NCBI GenBank assembly: GCA_039985655.1
Contig: JBDWSF010000016.1
Span: 1 to 64,000 of the forward strand
Direction of reading: 5' to 3'
Origin: Postechiella sp039985655
GTDB lineage: Bacteria; Bacteroidota; Bacteroidia; Flavobacteriales; Flavobacteriaceae
Length of the DNA: 64,000 bases
Every line of letters starts with the position of its first letter. Positions within the stretch are counted from its first letter, which is position 1. The translations under genes were made by a program, and so were the position numbers. Positions 9,012-18,800 of this stretch are shown here, one piece after another. The notes beneath the pieces were generated by a model that was given only the letters and a program-made list of their open reading frames with translations, made no database searches and had not been told where the DNA came from.

Positions 9012-9641
9012 CTATTCTTGAGCTGCTGCTTCTCCTTCTGCTGCTGGAGCTTCTGCTGCACCTTCTTCACCTTCTTCTTCGTCGTCTTCAACTGCTGTTC
9101 TAGACGTTCTAACTGCAACTACAACTGATGCATCTGCTTGTAAGATTGTATACTTATCGCTTGCTAAGTCTGATACTGCAATTTTATCACCAATTTTCAA
9201 ATCAGTAATATCGATCTCGATAGAATCTGGTAAGTTAGATGGAAGTGCTTTGATACGTAATTTTCTGTATGGTCTTCTTAAAACACCACCGTTTTTAACA
9301 CCTTTTGAATTTCCTGATAAATTTACAGGAATGTTTAAAGCGATTTCTTTGTCTTCAAATAACTGATAGAAATCTATGTGTAAAATTCTGTCTGTTACTG
9401 GGTGAAACTGGATATCTTGTAATACCGCTTCTAAAGCTTCTCCACTATCTAAAGTAATTACAACTGTATGCGCATTAGGCGTGTATACAAGTTTAGAAAA
9501 TGCTAATTCTTTTGCTGAAAAATGAACTGGCTTATCTCCTCCGTATACTACGCAAGGAACCTGACCAGCATTACGTAAGGCTTTTGTTGCTTTCTTGCCT
9601 ACGCTTTCTCTTTGAGATCCGTTAATTGTAATTGATTTCAT
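9012..9641 (-). CDS. rplY: 50S ribosomal protein L25 / general stress protein Ctc
   Basis: 209 residues in the two-domain (TL5/CTC) form of L25. The N-terminal 5S-rRNA-binding domain starts 'MKSITINGSQRESVGKKATK' and contains 'VPCVVYGG'; the second beta-domain follows from ~100. The last ~27 residues are an Ala/Glu-rich acidic tail, common in Bacteroidota L25. It is the second gene of an operon with prs, about 100 bases downstream, a common arrangement in this phylum, and ends at a strong terminator. Confidence 0.95.
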   Translation of the reverse strand: MKSITINGSQRESVGKKATKALRNAGQVPCVVYGGDKPVHFSAKELAFSKLVYTPNAHTVVITLDSGEALEAVLQDIQFHPVTDRILHIDFYQLFEDKEIALNIPVNLSGNSKGVKNGGVLRRPYRKLRIKALPSNLPDSIEIDITDLKIGDKIAVSDLASDKYTILQADASVVVAVRTSRTAVEDDEEEGEEGAAEAPAAEGEAAAQE

Positions 9642-9744
9642 TTTTATTTATATAATTTAATTAATACTCTTTTTTTATTTCGCTTTACGCATTGATTTAA
9701 TTTCATATCATTGAAATTGTGAATCTTTGATTTTGCGAAAGGAT

Positions 9745-10686
9745 TTACATAACAAATTTTGAACTTATTGATTTGTTATTGTGTACTTTTTCCATAACCT
9801 CAGCAAATAAATTGGCACAGGTTAAAACTTTAATTTTATCGCTTAATGGTTTAACAGGAATTGAATCTGTAACAATTAATTCTTCTAATTTTGAATTGTT
9901 TATGTTATCGTATGCTTTACCAGATAAAATAGGATGTGTACAAATGGCTCTTACACTTAATGCACCACGCTCCATCATTAAATCGGCTGCTTTTGTTAGT
10001 GTTCCTGCTGTGTCTACCATATCATCTACCAAAACGACATTTTGACCTTCTACATTACCAATTAGTTCCATATGAGAAATAACATTGGCTTTGGCACGTT
10101 GCTTATAACAAATAACCACATCGCTTTGTAATGCTTTAGAATATGCGTAAGCTCTTTTAGAACCTCCCATATCTGGTGATGCAATAGTAAGGTTTGGTAA
10201 ATTTAAACTTTGTAAGTATGGTAAAAAGATTGTTGATGCAAATAAATGATCTACAGGTTTTTCGAAAAACCCTTGAATTTGATCGGCATGTAAATCCATA
10301 GTAATAATACGGGTTGCACCAGCAGTTTCAAGCATTTTAGCAACTAATTTCGCCGCTATTGGTACTCTTGGTTTATCTTTTCGATCTTGTCTTGCCCACC
10401 CAAAATAAGGTAATACTGCAGTAATGTGTCTTGCAGACGCGCGTTTGGCAGCATCAATCATTAACAACATTTCCATTAAGTTTTCGGCTCCCGGATTGGT
10501 AGAACCAATAATAAAAATCCGTGTCCCACGAATAGATTCTTCGTAAGACGGTTGAAATTCGCCATCGCTATATGTAGAGGTAATTACATTACCTAATTCT
10601 GCTCCAAATGATTTGGCTATTTGTTCTCCAAGAACTGTACTTTGTGTACATGCAAAAATTTTAGCTTCAGGAATTACGATTGGCAT
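9745..10686 (-). CDS. prs: Ribose-phosphate pyrophosphokinase (PRPP synthetase)
   Basis: 313 residues, the normal class I length. It makes PRPP from ribose 5-phosphate and ATP for purine, pyrimidine, NAD, His and Trp synthesis in the cytoplasm. Visible signatures are 'SDGEFQPSYEESIRG' (ribose-5-P region), 'YFGWARQDRKDKPRVPI' (flexible ATP loop), 'MDLHADQIQGFF' (metal/ATP site) and the PRPP loop 'VVLVDDMVDTAGT'. ATG at 10686 gives the usual 'MPIVIPEAKIFACTQS' start. It is first in the operon with rplY and divergent from tRNA-Leu. Confidence 0.97.
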   Translation of the reverse strand: MPIVIPEAKIFACTQSTVLGEQIAKSFGAELGNVITSTYSDGEFQPSYEESIRGTRIFIIGSTNPGAENLMEMLLMIDAAKRASARHITAVLPYFGWARQDRKDKPRVPIAAKLVAKMLETAGATRIITMDLHADQIQGFFEKPVDHLFASTIFLPYLQSLNLPNLTIASPDMGGSKRAYAYSKALQSDVVICYKQRAKANVISHMELIGNVEGQNVVLVDDMVDTAGTLTKAADLMMERGALSVRAICTHPILSGKAYDNINNSKLEELIVTDSIPVKPLSDKIKVLTCANLFAEVMEKVHNNKSISSKFVM

Positions 10687-10738
10687 AGTTAACTTGTTGT
10701 TTTATAGCACTAAACAGTGCCTTATTTTAAACGAGGTG

Positions 10739-10746
10739 CAAATTTA
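10739..10746 (-). promoter_or_regulatory. -10 box TAAATTTG upstream of prs
   Basis: Minus-strand match to TAnnTTTG, 52 bases before the prs ATG. A clear -33 TTG at N19 is not present (TTT instead). Confidence 0.5.
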
Positions 10747-10811
10747 TGCTTTTATTTTAATCTAAAAAGTATATTGACGAGTATTTTTACGTTTAATATC
10801 GAAAAAATATA

Positions 10812-10819
10812 TATTTTTG
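10812..10819 (+). promoter_or_regulatory. -10 box TATTTTTG of tRNA-Leu
   Basis: Matches TAnnTTTG and ends 11 bases before the tRNA 5' end, the expected distance for a tRNA promoter. Confidence 0.55.
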
Positions 10820-10830
10820 CCGTCTACAAT

Positions 10831-10910
10831 GCTCAAGTGGTGGAATTGGTAGACACGTCGGATTCAAAATCCGATTCTTCGGAGTGCGGGTTCGATTCCC
10901 GCCTTGAGTA
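10831..10910 (+). tRNA. tRNA-Leu (anticodon CAA)
   Basis: Acceptor stem GCTCAAG pairs with CTTGAGT (one G-T pair). The anticodon stem TCGGA/TCCGA holds the loop TTCAAAA, giving anticodon CAA (UUG codons). A class II variable arm (TTCTTCGGAG region) and T-arm CGGGTTCGATTCCCG are present. No encoded CCA. A -10 box precedes it and a hairpin terminator follows. Confidence 0.93.
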
Positions 10911-10934
10911 CTTTTCAAGTATTAACTTGACACA

Positions 10935-10970
10935 AAAACCTGTAAATTAATAATTTACAGGTTTTTAAAT
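10935..10970 (+). terminator. Terminator after tRNA-Leu
   Basis: Inverted repeat AAAACCTGTAAA / TTTACAGGTTTT with a TTAATAA loop (the repeat extends further into the loop), followed by T-rich sequence. Confidence 0.75.
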
Positions 10971-11354
10971 TTTTATTGATATCAAAACATATCATATAAA
11001 AAAATACTAACTCGGTATTATATTCAATATCAATTTTCTTATATATTAAAAAAAACAAAAATTAGACTTCTATAGCAAAAGCAAATATTGATCTAAGAAT
11101 TATGGTAGATACCAAAATAGTATAAGTTTAATTATTGCAATATTTAAAATCACAATCATTAATATTGATTGAAATAAGATGTGATATATATATATAGAGA
11201 GAGAGTAAAATAATTAGCTAATAACAGAAAGAAAGCATTTAGGTATACTAATAAATCTTTTTAACCAAAAATCAATCCACCGAAAAGCTATAATAAAAAA
11301 TATTTTAAGTAAATTTAAATCCACTTTTGACCCTTCATTTTATAAGCAACTATT
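10971..11354. other. AT-rich intergenic stretch, no gene seen
   Basis: About 380 bases before the LuxR-type gene. The only structure noticed is a short TA microsatellite running into a GA run near 11179-11207. No copy of the tRNA-Leu 3' end was found downstream, so there is no evidence for an integration site here. Confidence 0.5.
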
Positions 11355-12314
11355 TTGTATAAAAAGTACCTGATATATATTCTTCTATTCAGCTTCGAAA
11401 TACATGCGCAGACTGCCATTTCGGGTAGACTGAACTTAAAGAATCAAATTACTAAGGAGCACAAAGTATATCTATACAAATTAAATATTGAAGGGCTTAA
11501 GGATACCAAAATGAATAAGGAAGTTGCATGGTCACCTCTTGAGGCTGACGGATCATTTTCTTTCAAGAGTAAACACCTATCAAATCAGGATGCTTTTTAC
11601 CAACTACATTTAAATAACATAGGAATAACACACAACGATACCATTGCCAAAAGTAAACCCTTTATTCTTTCAAGTCGCGATAGTATAAATTTTAAACCAG
11701 GGATTCCCCTTTTTGCAAAATATAGCACTACTAATCTAGCCGATAAGGAATGGAAACGTTTACGAGATTTTGAGCAAAGGCTTCAAAAAGCAAATAATGA
11801 GTTTGAACATAACAAAGAAAGAAAATCCTATCTCAAAGATTCCCTACGTATTTTAATTGTGAAATTGATAGCCATTCGACAGTTAGAAGATAAAAAATTA
11901 TTGAATCAGGATATTGCTAAAAACTCCGAATACTATTTGACGTTATTGGAAGAACTTCAAGAAAGTAAACTACCATCTACACAATACCGATTTTTCGAAA
12001 AGAAACTGGCCTTTTTAACCAAGGAGGTCGTGGAGCAAAAATATGCTTGGAGCAAAGCCATAAATATTATTCTAACAGTCATCGTTTTCGGATTGATTTA
12101 TTTTACATTCTTTAATAGAAAGTATGCAGAGGTTGTGCCAGAACTTAGCAAACAAGAACAAACGATCAAAAAGTTAATTCATGAAGGGAAATCTAATAAG
12201 GAGATTGCGAACGAACTTTTTATTAGCCTGAGTACAGTAAAAACACACATCACCAACATTTATGGTAAGTTAAAAGTATCCAACCGCCAAGAGCTTCTAC
12301 AAAAAAACACATAA
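11355..12314 (+). CDS. Membrane-tethered LuxR-type transcriptional regulator
   Basis: 319 residues. Residues 1-19 look like a signal peptide or anchor ending 'IHA-QT'; an exported beta-rich region (~20-120) and a charged helical region (~125-225) follow. A transmembrane helix at ~235-255 ('IINIILTVIVFGLIYFTFF'-like) precedes a cytoplasmic LuxR/GerE helix-turn-helix at ~262-319 with 'LSKQEQTIKKLIHEGKSNKE', 'IANELFISLSTVKTHITNIY' and 'KLKVSNRQELL'. It would pass an envelope signal directly to DNA without a phosphorelay. No in-frame ATG precedes the signal peptide, so TTG 11355 is taken as the start. The DUF2723 paralogue follows 82 bases later, with palindromes between them that may be its binding site. 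Confidence 0.75.
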   Translation: MYKKYLIYILLFSFEIHAQTAISGRLNLKNQITKEHKVYLYKLNIEGLKDTKMNKEVAWSPLEADGSFSFKSKHLSNQDAFYQLHLNNIGITHNDTIAKSKPFILSSRDSINFKPGIPLFAKYSTTNLADKEWKRLRDFEQRLQKANNEFEHNKERKSYLKDSLRILIVKLIAIRQLEDKKLLNQDIAKNSEYYLTLLEELQESKLPSTQYRFFEKKLAFLTKEVVEQKYAWSKAINIILTVIVFGLIYFTFFNRKYAEVVPELSKQEQTIKKLIHEGKSNKEIANELFISLSTVKTHITNIYGKLKVSNRQELLQKNT

Positions 12315-12315
12315 T

Positions 12316-12333
12316 TAGTACCGGTACTAGTAC
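12316..12333. promoter_or_regulatory. Two overlapping palindromes, candidate operator
   Basis: AGTACCGGTACT (12316-12327) is a perfect 12-bp palindrome and overlaps GTACTAGTAC (12323-12332), also perfect. Both lie two bases after the regulator's stop codon and about 65 bases before the DUF2723 start. They are too short and T-poor for a terminator. Operator function for the LuxR-type protein is inferred from position and symmetry only. Confidence 0.35.
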
Positions 12334-12396
12334 TTAAACCCTACCTTTTTTTCTCTTTTATCATATCGATAGCTCCGTATTTGCATCTCAAAAAAA

Positions 12397-15300
12397 ATGA
12401 TGCAAAACCTTATACGATTAAAACAATTATTTTTTAGTCCTGCACAAGAATTTGAATTTTGGAATAAATGGTTGGGCTGGACTGTTTTTTTTATTGCTCT
12501 TTTTACATTTTCAGCTACCGTTGAACCCACAGTAAGTTTTTGGGATTCTGGCGAGTATATTGCTACATCGGCCAAATTGGAAGTCGCTCATCCCCCAGGA
12601 GCACCTTTATTTCAAATGATAGGGGCTTTTTCTGCTCTATTTGCTCTCAAACCAGATAACATAGCCTTTATGGTAAACTATGTGTCTTGTGTGTCTAGCG
12701 CATTTACCATTCTTTTCATGTTCTGGACAATAACTAATTTGACTAGAAAGCTCGGTTCCAAGGAAAGAAAACTCACAAATAATATGGCCATTGCCGTGTT
12801 GGGAAGTGGACTCATAGGATCTCTAACCTTTACATTTTCAGATAGTTTTTGGTTCAATGCAGTAGAGACTGAGGTCTATTCTATGGCTAGCTTAGTCATG
12901 GCATTATTGCTATGGTTAGGATTAAAATGGACGGATAATTTGAATGAACCTCGAAGTGACAGATGGCTAATTCTTATTGCTTTTGTGGTTGGTTTGACGT
13001 TTGGTATCCAGTTCATGGGGTTTCTGGCTATCCCTTCAATTATACTGCTTTATTATTTTAAAAGACACAAGATTATTACGATAAGAAATTTTATTCTAGC
13101 CAATATAGCCGCAGTGACCATCCTCATGTTAGTTTTTAAATTTCCTCTAACTTATATGCTTAAGTTTTTTGGATGGGGCGAAGTGTTTTTTGTGAATAGC
13201 TTTGGACTCCCATTTAATTCAGGGACTATGATAGTTGGGCTCGTTTTAATATTTACTTTCTTTTTTGCCTTGAGATATACGCATAGGTATCAGTATCAAA
13301 TGGCAAATACACTGATTCTCTCCATAATGTTTTTATGCTTAGGCTTTTCTTCCTGGCTTGTTTTACCGCTAAGGGCTAGCGCTCATGTTGTTATTAATGA
13401 GAATGATCCTTCGGATGCTAGAGCGCTTCTTGCTTATTATAATCGTGAACAATACCCAAGCACGGATAGTCCTTTTTACGGAGCTTACTACTCTGATAGG
13501 TTTGCTCCTCCAGGAGCCGATAAGGATGATCATCCAAAATATGAACGTAAAAAGAAATTAAAGAACTACGAAATCGTAAACCGTTATAAAAATGCCTTAC
13601 AAGGTCCAAATGAAAAACATATTGGAATCTTGCCTCGTATGTGGAGCCAAATGAATGCTGAAAACTATATGAAATATTTCGGTGCTTTAGAATTCGAAGT
13701 TAAATCTGGATTTAGGTCGAATGAAGAACTTATAAATACCATAAATCAATTCAGAAAAAAGTATGCCGACGGTGAGGTTGATGAAACACAATACATGAAA
13801 TTCTTAAATGAGTTCAGCGACTTTATTGAAGTCAAACCACCCACCGTCTGGAACAATTTGGAATACATGTTTAAATTTCAATTTGGGTACATGTATTGGC
13901 GTTATTTTATGTGGAATTTTGTTGGAAAACAAGATGATATTCAAGGGCGCTATAACGGTCATGGAAATTGGATAAGTGGCATTGGTTTTATAGATCGTTT
14001 ACACCAAGGTAGTCAGAATAATTTACCAGATGAAGTAAAGCATAATAAGGGTAGAAACACCTATTACTATTTACCGCTTCTATTAGGTATTATTGGTCTA
14101 GTATTTCAGATTTCACGAAACCCCAAACAGTTTTGGGTACTTTTTGTATTCTTCATCTTTACAGGTATCGCTATCCAATTTTATACCAATCCTACAATAT
14201 TTCAACCTCGTGAGCGAGACTATTCTCTGGTAGGTTCTTTTTATATTTTTTCGATTTGGATTGGTCTGGGAGTTTATGGAATATTTGATGCATTTAAAAA
14301 ATTGATTCGATCAAAATTATTAGCACCAACTGTTTTGATAATCTGCTTTTTGACTGTTCCTTGTGTAATGGCCTATCAGAATTGGGATGACCATGACAGA
14401 TCTAATCGATATACAGCTCGTTCTTCTGCTAAATCCTATCTAGATTCTATTCAGGAAAATTCAGGAGCTATCCTATTTACCATTGGAGACAACGATAATT
14501 TCCCCCTTTGGTATATCCAAGAAATTGAAGGTTATCGCACCGATGTCCGAATTCTTGTTACCAGCTATTTCGCAACAGATTGGTATATTGATCAAGCAAA
14601 ACGAAAATCATACGAAAGCGACCCCATCCCCTCCCAGCTTACGCATGATAAATACAAATACGGTACAAGAGATGCCATTTATTATCAGGGTCTTCCGGGA
14701 ATAGCCGAAAAACGCTGGAATATTAAGGATTTTATGAATTGGATAGGAAGTGATAACCCCCAAACGAAACTCAAACATATCTTAAAAAAACAAGGAGCAG
14801 ATTTAAGCCAATATTCTGAGAGTACACTGAATCTTGTTTACTACCCTACCAACAAAATTCGCATAGACGTTAACAAACATAACGTACTTAGTAATGGTTT
14901 GGTAAAAGAAAAAGACACCTCGCTCATCGTTGATTATATTGACATCGATCTACCGAAAACAACATTGACTAAAAACAGGCTTATGATGCTAGACGTCATT
15001 GCAAATAATGATTGGGAACGTCCTATCTACTTTTCAGGGGGTAGTTATGAAGACGGAGACTATATCTGGATGAAAGACTACTTACAACTAGATGGCATTG
15101 CTTATAAATTAGTACCGATAAAAACGGATTATGAGGGCGGATTATACATGGGAAGAGTAGATGAAGATCTCGGGTATAGCATCGTTAAGAATTTAGATTG
15201 GGGCAATTCGGGTAGTCCTCACATATATCATGATCCACAAACACGGAAACAGGGTGGCGTTACATTACGCATCGCTTTGGCCAAATTAATAGAAAAATTG

Positions 15301-15672
15301 ATAGAAGAAGATAAAATAGATAAAGCCAAGGAGGTCATTGATATAGCTATGACAAATATTCCTGTGGACTATTTTGGTTATTATACATTTCTGGAACCCT
15401 ATGTTGATAATTACTACCAAGTAGGAGAAACCACTAAGGCCAGAGACCTATTTCAAAAATTAAAAAAAGTATATCAAGAAAGACTTAATTATTATGCCAA
15501 TATTCCACTAGAAGAACAATATCAGGGTATAGAAACGATTATGTCAAGCATGGAAGCTTATCGAAGGAACTTAGAAGCTCTTATTAGGCACGATAATGAG
15601 GCTTTTGTCGAAAAGGAAACGTTATTATTTAATAACGAAATAATAAAGTTTCGACATTTCTATAGTAATTAG
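12397..15672 (+). CDS. DUF2723 multi-spanning membrane protein, paralogue 2
   Basis: 1091 residues with the same architecture as the gene at 4700: signature loop 'TVEPTVSFWDSGEY' (Asp50, Glu53), 'HPPGAPLFQM', a dozen hydrophobic helices, 'QPRERDYSLVGSFY' in the middle (paralogue 1 has 'EPREROYSVVGSYY'-like text with D for O), and a soluble helical C-terminus. The N-terminus carries ~13 extra residues ('QLFFSPAQEFEFW'). Codons look less AT-biased than in paralogue 1 (more CTT, CTC, GGG, CGT, ATC), which could reflect transfer or older divergence. Predicted role, as for paralogue 1, is transfer of sugar to exported proteins. Its own linked regulator suggests conditional expression, unlike the paralogue next to the deacetylase. 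Confidence 0.85.
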   Translation: MMQNLIRLKQLFFSPAQEFEFWNKWLGWTVFFIALFTFSATVEPTVSFWDSGEYIATSAKLEVAHPPGAPLFQMIGAFSALFALKPDNIAFMVNYVSCVSSAFTILFMFWTITNLTRKLGSKERKLTNNMAIAVLGSGLIGSLTFTFSDSFWFNAVETEVYSMASLVMALLLWLGLKWTDNLNEPRSDRWLILIAFVVGLTFGIQFMGFLAIPSIILLYYFKRHKIITIRNFILANIAAVTILMLVFKFPLTYMLKFFGWGEVFFVNSFGLPFNSGTMIVGLVLIFTFFFALRYTHRYQYQMANTLILSIMFLCLGFSSWLVLPLRASAHVVINENDPSDARALLAYYNREQYPSTDSPFYGAYYSDRFAPPGADKDDHPKYERKKKLKNYEIVNRYKNALQGPNEKHIGILPRMWSQMNAENYMKYFGALEFEVKSGFRSNEELINTINQFRKKYADGEVDETQYMKFLNEFSDFIEVKPPTVWNNLEYMFKFQFGYMYWRYFMWNFVGKQDDIQGRYNGHGNWISGIGFIDRLHQGSQNNLPDEVKHNKGRNTYYYLPLLLGIIGLVFQISRNPKQFWVLFVFFIFTGIAIQFYTNPTIFQPRERDYSLVGSFYIFSIWIGLGVYGIFDAFKKLIRSKLLAPTVLIICFLTVPCVMAYQNWDDHDRSNRYTARSSAKSYLDSIQENSGAILFTIGDNDNFPLWYIQEIEGYRTDVRILVTSYFATDWYIDQAKRKSYESDPIPSQLTHDKYKYGTRDAIYYQGLPGIAEKRWNIKDFMNWIGSDNPQTKLKHILKKQGADLSQYSESTLNLVYYPTNKIRIDVNKHNVLSNGLVKEKDTSLIVDYIDIDLPKTTLTKNRLMMLDVIANNDWERPIYFSGGSYEDGDYIWMKDYLQLDGIAYKLVPIKTDYEGGLYMGRVDEDLGYSIVKNLDWGNSGSPHIYHDPQTRKQGGVTLRIALAKLIEKLIEEDKIDKAKEVIDIAMTNIPVDYFGYYTFLEPYVDNYYQVGETTKARDLFQKLKKVYQERLNYYANIPLEEQYQGIETIMSSMEAYRRNLEALIRHDNEAFVEKETLLFNNEIIKFRHFYSN

Positions 15673-15861
15673 GACATTAAAAGAAGATCAATCTTATTTT
15701 TTTAAACAGCACAGTTATTATAAGCTTATTCGTTCAAGGCTTAAATTTTATAAAAAATCATATTTTATAGCACTTTGCAACAAATATTGCATTTTTTTGC
15801 TGCATAGGTCATACTTATAAGGTTTATAAATGATTATTTTTATCTTTAATACCAAGCGAAC

Positions 15862-15869
15862 TAAATTTG
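15862..15869 (+). promoter_or_regulatory. -10 box TAAATTTG of the HTCS gene
   Basis: Matches TAnnTTTG and lies only 10 bases before the ATG at 15880, implying a very short untranslated leader. Confidence 0.5.
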
Positions 15870-15879
15870 ATTTTATAAC

Positions 15880-18800
15880 ATGAACAAAATACTTTGTTTT
15901 TTCATTGGCTTTCTGTATTTGTTTAGTCTAAATATTTGGAGTCAAAAATCGGATCCAGAGTATAACTTTGTTAATATTAAAGACGGCATCTCTAAAGCTG
16001 GAGTTTCAACAATAATTCAAGATCATCATGGTTTTATTTGGCTCGGAACAAATGGTGCTGGCATGTATCGTTTTGACGGTATCGAATATAATTATTACAA
16101 ACATATTTTAACAGATTCAACTTCTATAAGTAGTAATCTTGTTTATTGTTCTTATTTAGATAAAGACAATCGATTATGGGTCGGTACCGAAGAAGGCATA
16201 AATTTATATGACCGAAAAAATGATCGATTCAAAAGAATTCCCATTTTAAATAACAACAACAAAAAGAAAACTAATATTTCTGTTCGCTCTTTAATAGGAG
16301 ATGGTGAAGGCAATTTATTTTTCGGAACACTTCAAAAAGGGCTTTATAAACTTCAACTTAATACGCTTAAAATTGATAAAGTAACAATTGCAGACGCTAA
16401 AGAAACCAACCCAGCTATTTACGCTTTAGTAACCAATAAAAATGGACATGTTTATGCAGGAACAACTGAAGGACTTAAAGAATATGATAATAAATCAAAC
16501 ACGTTAAAAGAAGCTCTATTCAATGGAAAGACAGGTTATATTGGCTTTAAAAAACCTATTCAGACTTTATTTATTGATAAAGACAATACCTTATGGATTG
16601 GTAGTGTCTCATGTGGATTATTTAATCTTAAAAAAAACATATCGAATTCATATTTTGATCTTAACGACATTAATATCTCAAAAAACCGCTACCTATCTAT
16701 AGAGCAATTGCCAGACAGCACTATAATGTGTGGCACAGAAAACGATGGTTTGATTCATATTAATACAAATGGCGATGTTATTAAAAACTATTTAACAGAT
16801 AGGACGAATCAAAAGAGCATCCTCTCAAATTCCATTTGGTCATTATTTGTAGATGCTAATGGTAGAGTTTGGCTAGGGTACTACAACAAAGGCGTCGCGG
16901 TTTACGACGAGTTGTACGATAAATTTAAAGATTTAGAGAGCATAACCAATAATCCAAACTCCCTCCATATGGGATCTGTTACAGGAATGGTGCAAGATCA
17001 TTCTGGCAAGATCTGGATTAGCATGGATGGCGGAGGCATCGATATTTTCGACAAAAAAACAAAAAAAATCAGTCATATTAATCAGTTTGACAACAGCATT
17101 TATTCTGGAATTACGAATGATTATTTTGAAACTTTATTTATAGACAGCAAGCAAAATATTTGGGCAGGTAGTTGGAACCACGGGGTGTTTCTATTAAAAA
17201 AAGGTTCTAAAAAATTTGTTAACTATAGTATGGATTCTACCAATGGTGATTTAAAATCCAACACCATATTAAGTATTACCGAAGATGCAGATGGTGTTAT
17301 TTGGATTGGAGCATTTTACAAAGGGCTTCATTCTTTAAACCCAAAAACAAATAAAATAACACATTACGATTCTGACTCATTTGCTAAGTACGGTCTGCCC
17401 AATAGCGATGTAAGGAAAGTGTTGATAGATTCTAAAAATAATTTATGGATAGGCACAACGCAAGGTTTATTTAAAATAGAAAATCAAAATTCTGATACGT
17501 TTTCGATTACATCTATGACAAGCAGAATGCCCGAACACTATAAAAACCCCACAAGCGCAAATCACATTCTATCTTTATACGAAGGCAAAGATGCCAATAC
17601 GTTATGGATTGGTACCCGTGGTGCTGGATTATGTAAATATAACTACGAAACAGACGCTTTTTCTTGGTACAACAAATTCAACGATTTAGCTGAAGAAAAT
17701 GTATCGGGAATTGTCGGAGATTTAGAAGGTAATATTTGGTTAAGTGGAAATTCAGGGATTTCTAAATTAAATATCGCTAACGAGTCGTTTACAAATTTTA
17801 CTAAAAGCGATGGATTATTATCGAACGATTTTAATATAAATGCTGCTTTTAGAGATCATGAAGGTATTCTCTATTTTGGAAATTTTCAGGGTATGGATTA
17901 TTTTAATCCATCAAATATTAGTATTAATACAAACTTAACTTCTCTCTACTTAACAGATTTTAAACTATTTAATAAAAAAGTCTACCCAACAAAAAAAGAC
18001 TCGCCCTTAAGTCAGGTTATTTCCGAAACCGACAGTATTTCGTTAACCAGCAAACAATCTGTTTTTACCATTGAATATTCAGGCATTAATTACACCAGAC
18101 CCGAAAAAAACGAATACGCATATTACTTAAAAGGCTACGAAAAAGATTATAATTATGTTGGTGATTTAAGAACTGCTACCTACACAAATTTAGATGCAGG
18201 AGCATACACCTTTATGCTAAAAGCAGCTAACAATGATGGCATTTGGAACGAAACCCCATTACGTTTAAAAATAACTGTTTTACCACCATGGTGGAAAACA
18301 GCTTGGGCTGTTTCGTTATATATTGGATTATTCCTTTTTGGGTTATACCTACTAAACAAAATGACACAAAGTAGAATTAAAGAAAAAGAGGCTATTAATA
18401 ACGAACGAAATAAAAGACAACAAGAAATTGACTTGAACGAAAAAAAGTTTCAGTTTTTTACAAATATTTCACATGAATTTAGAACACCTTTAACTTTAAT
18501 TAAAAACCCACTCGAAGACATTATAAAAGATACCAGCTTAAATTTACCAGACCATATCCGTCGTAAACATAATACGATTCATAAAAACACAGATAGAATA
18601 TATAGACTCATTAATGAGTTATTAGATTTCAGAAAATTAGAGTTAAACAAAGTGCAAATTAAGGCACAAGAAATAAATTTAGTGGCACTCACTAAAGATG
18701 TAACCAGTCATTTTAAAGAAGAAATGATTTCTAGAGACATCCAATTATCTGTTGATGCCGCTGTGGCTGATCTTCCTGTTTGGGCGGACGAAGGTATGCT

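Noticed and set aside
9773..10045. 90-residue plus-strand frame inside prs
   Set aside because: It is antisense to a highly conserved enzyme and has no features of its own.
10831..10910. tRNA-Leu as attachment site for an island holding the LuxR and DUF2723 genes
   Set aside because: No copy of the tRNA 3' end was seen to the right and no integrase is present.
11179..11207. TA/GA microsatellite as phase-variation tract
   Set aside because: It is ~150 bases from the gene start and not in an evident promoter spacer.
11355..12314. LuxR-type gene starting at an internal ATG near 11511
   Set aside because: That start would delete the signal peptide and part of the exported domain; the TTG start keeps a sensible N-terminus.
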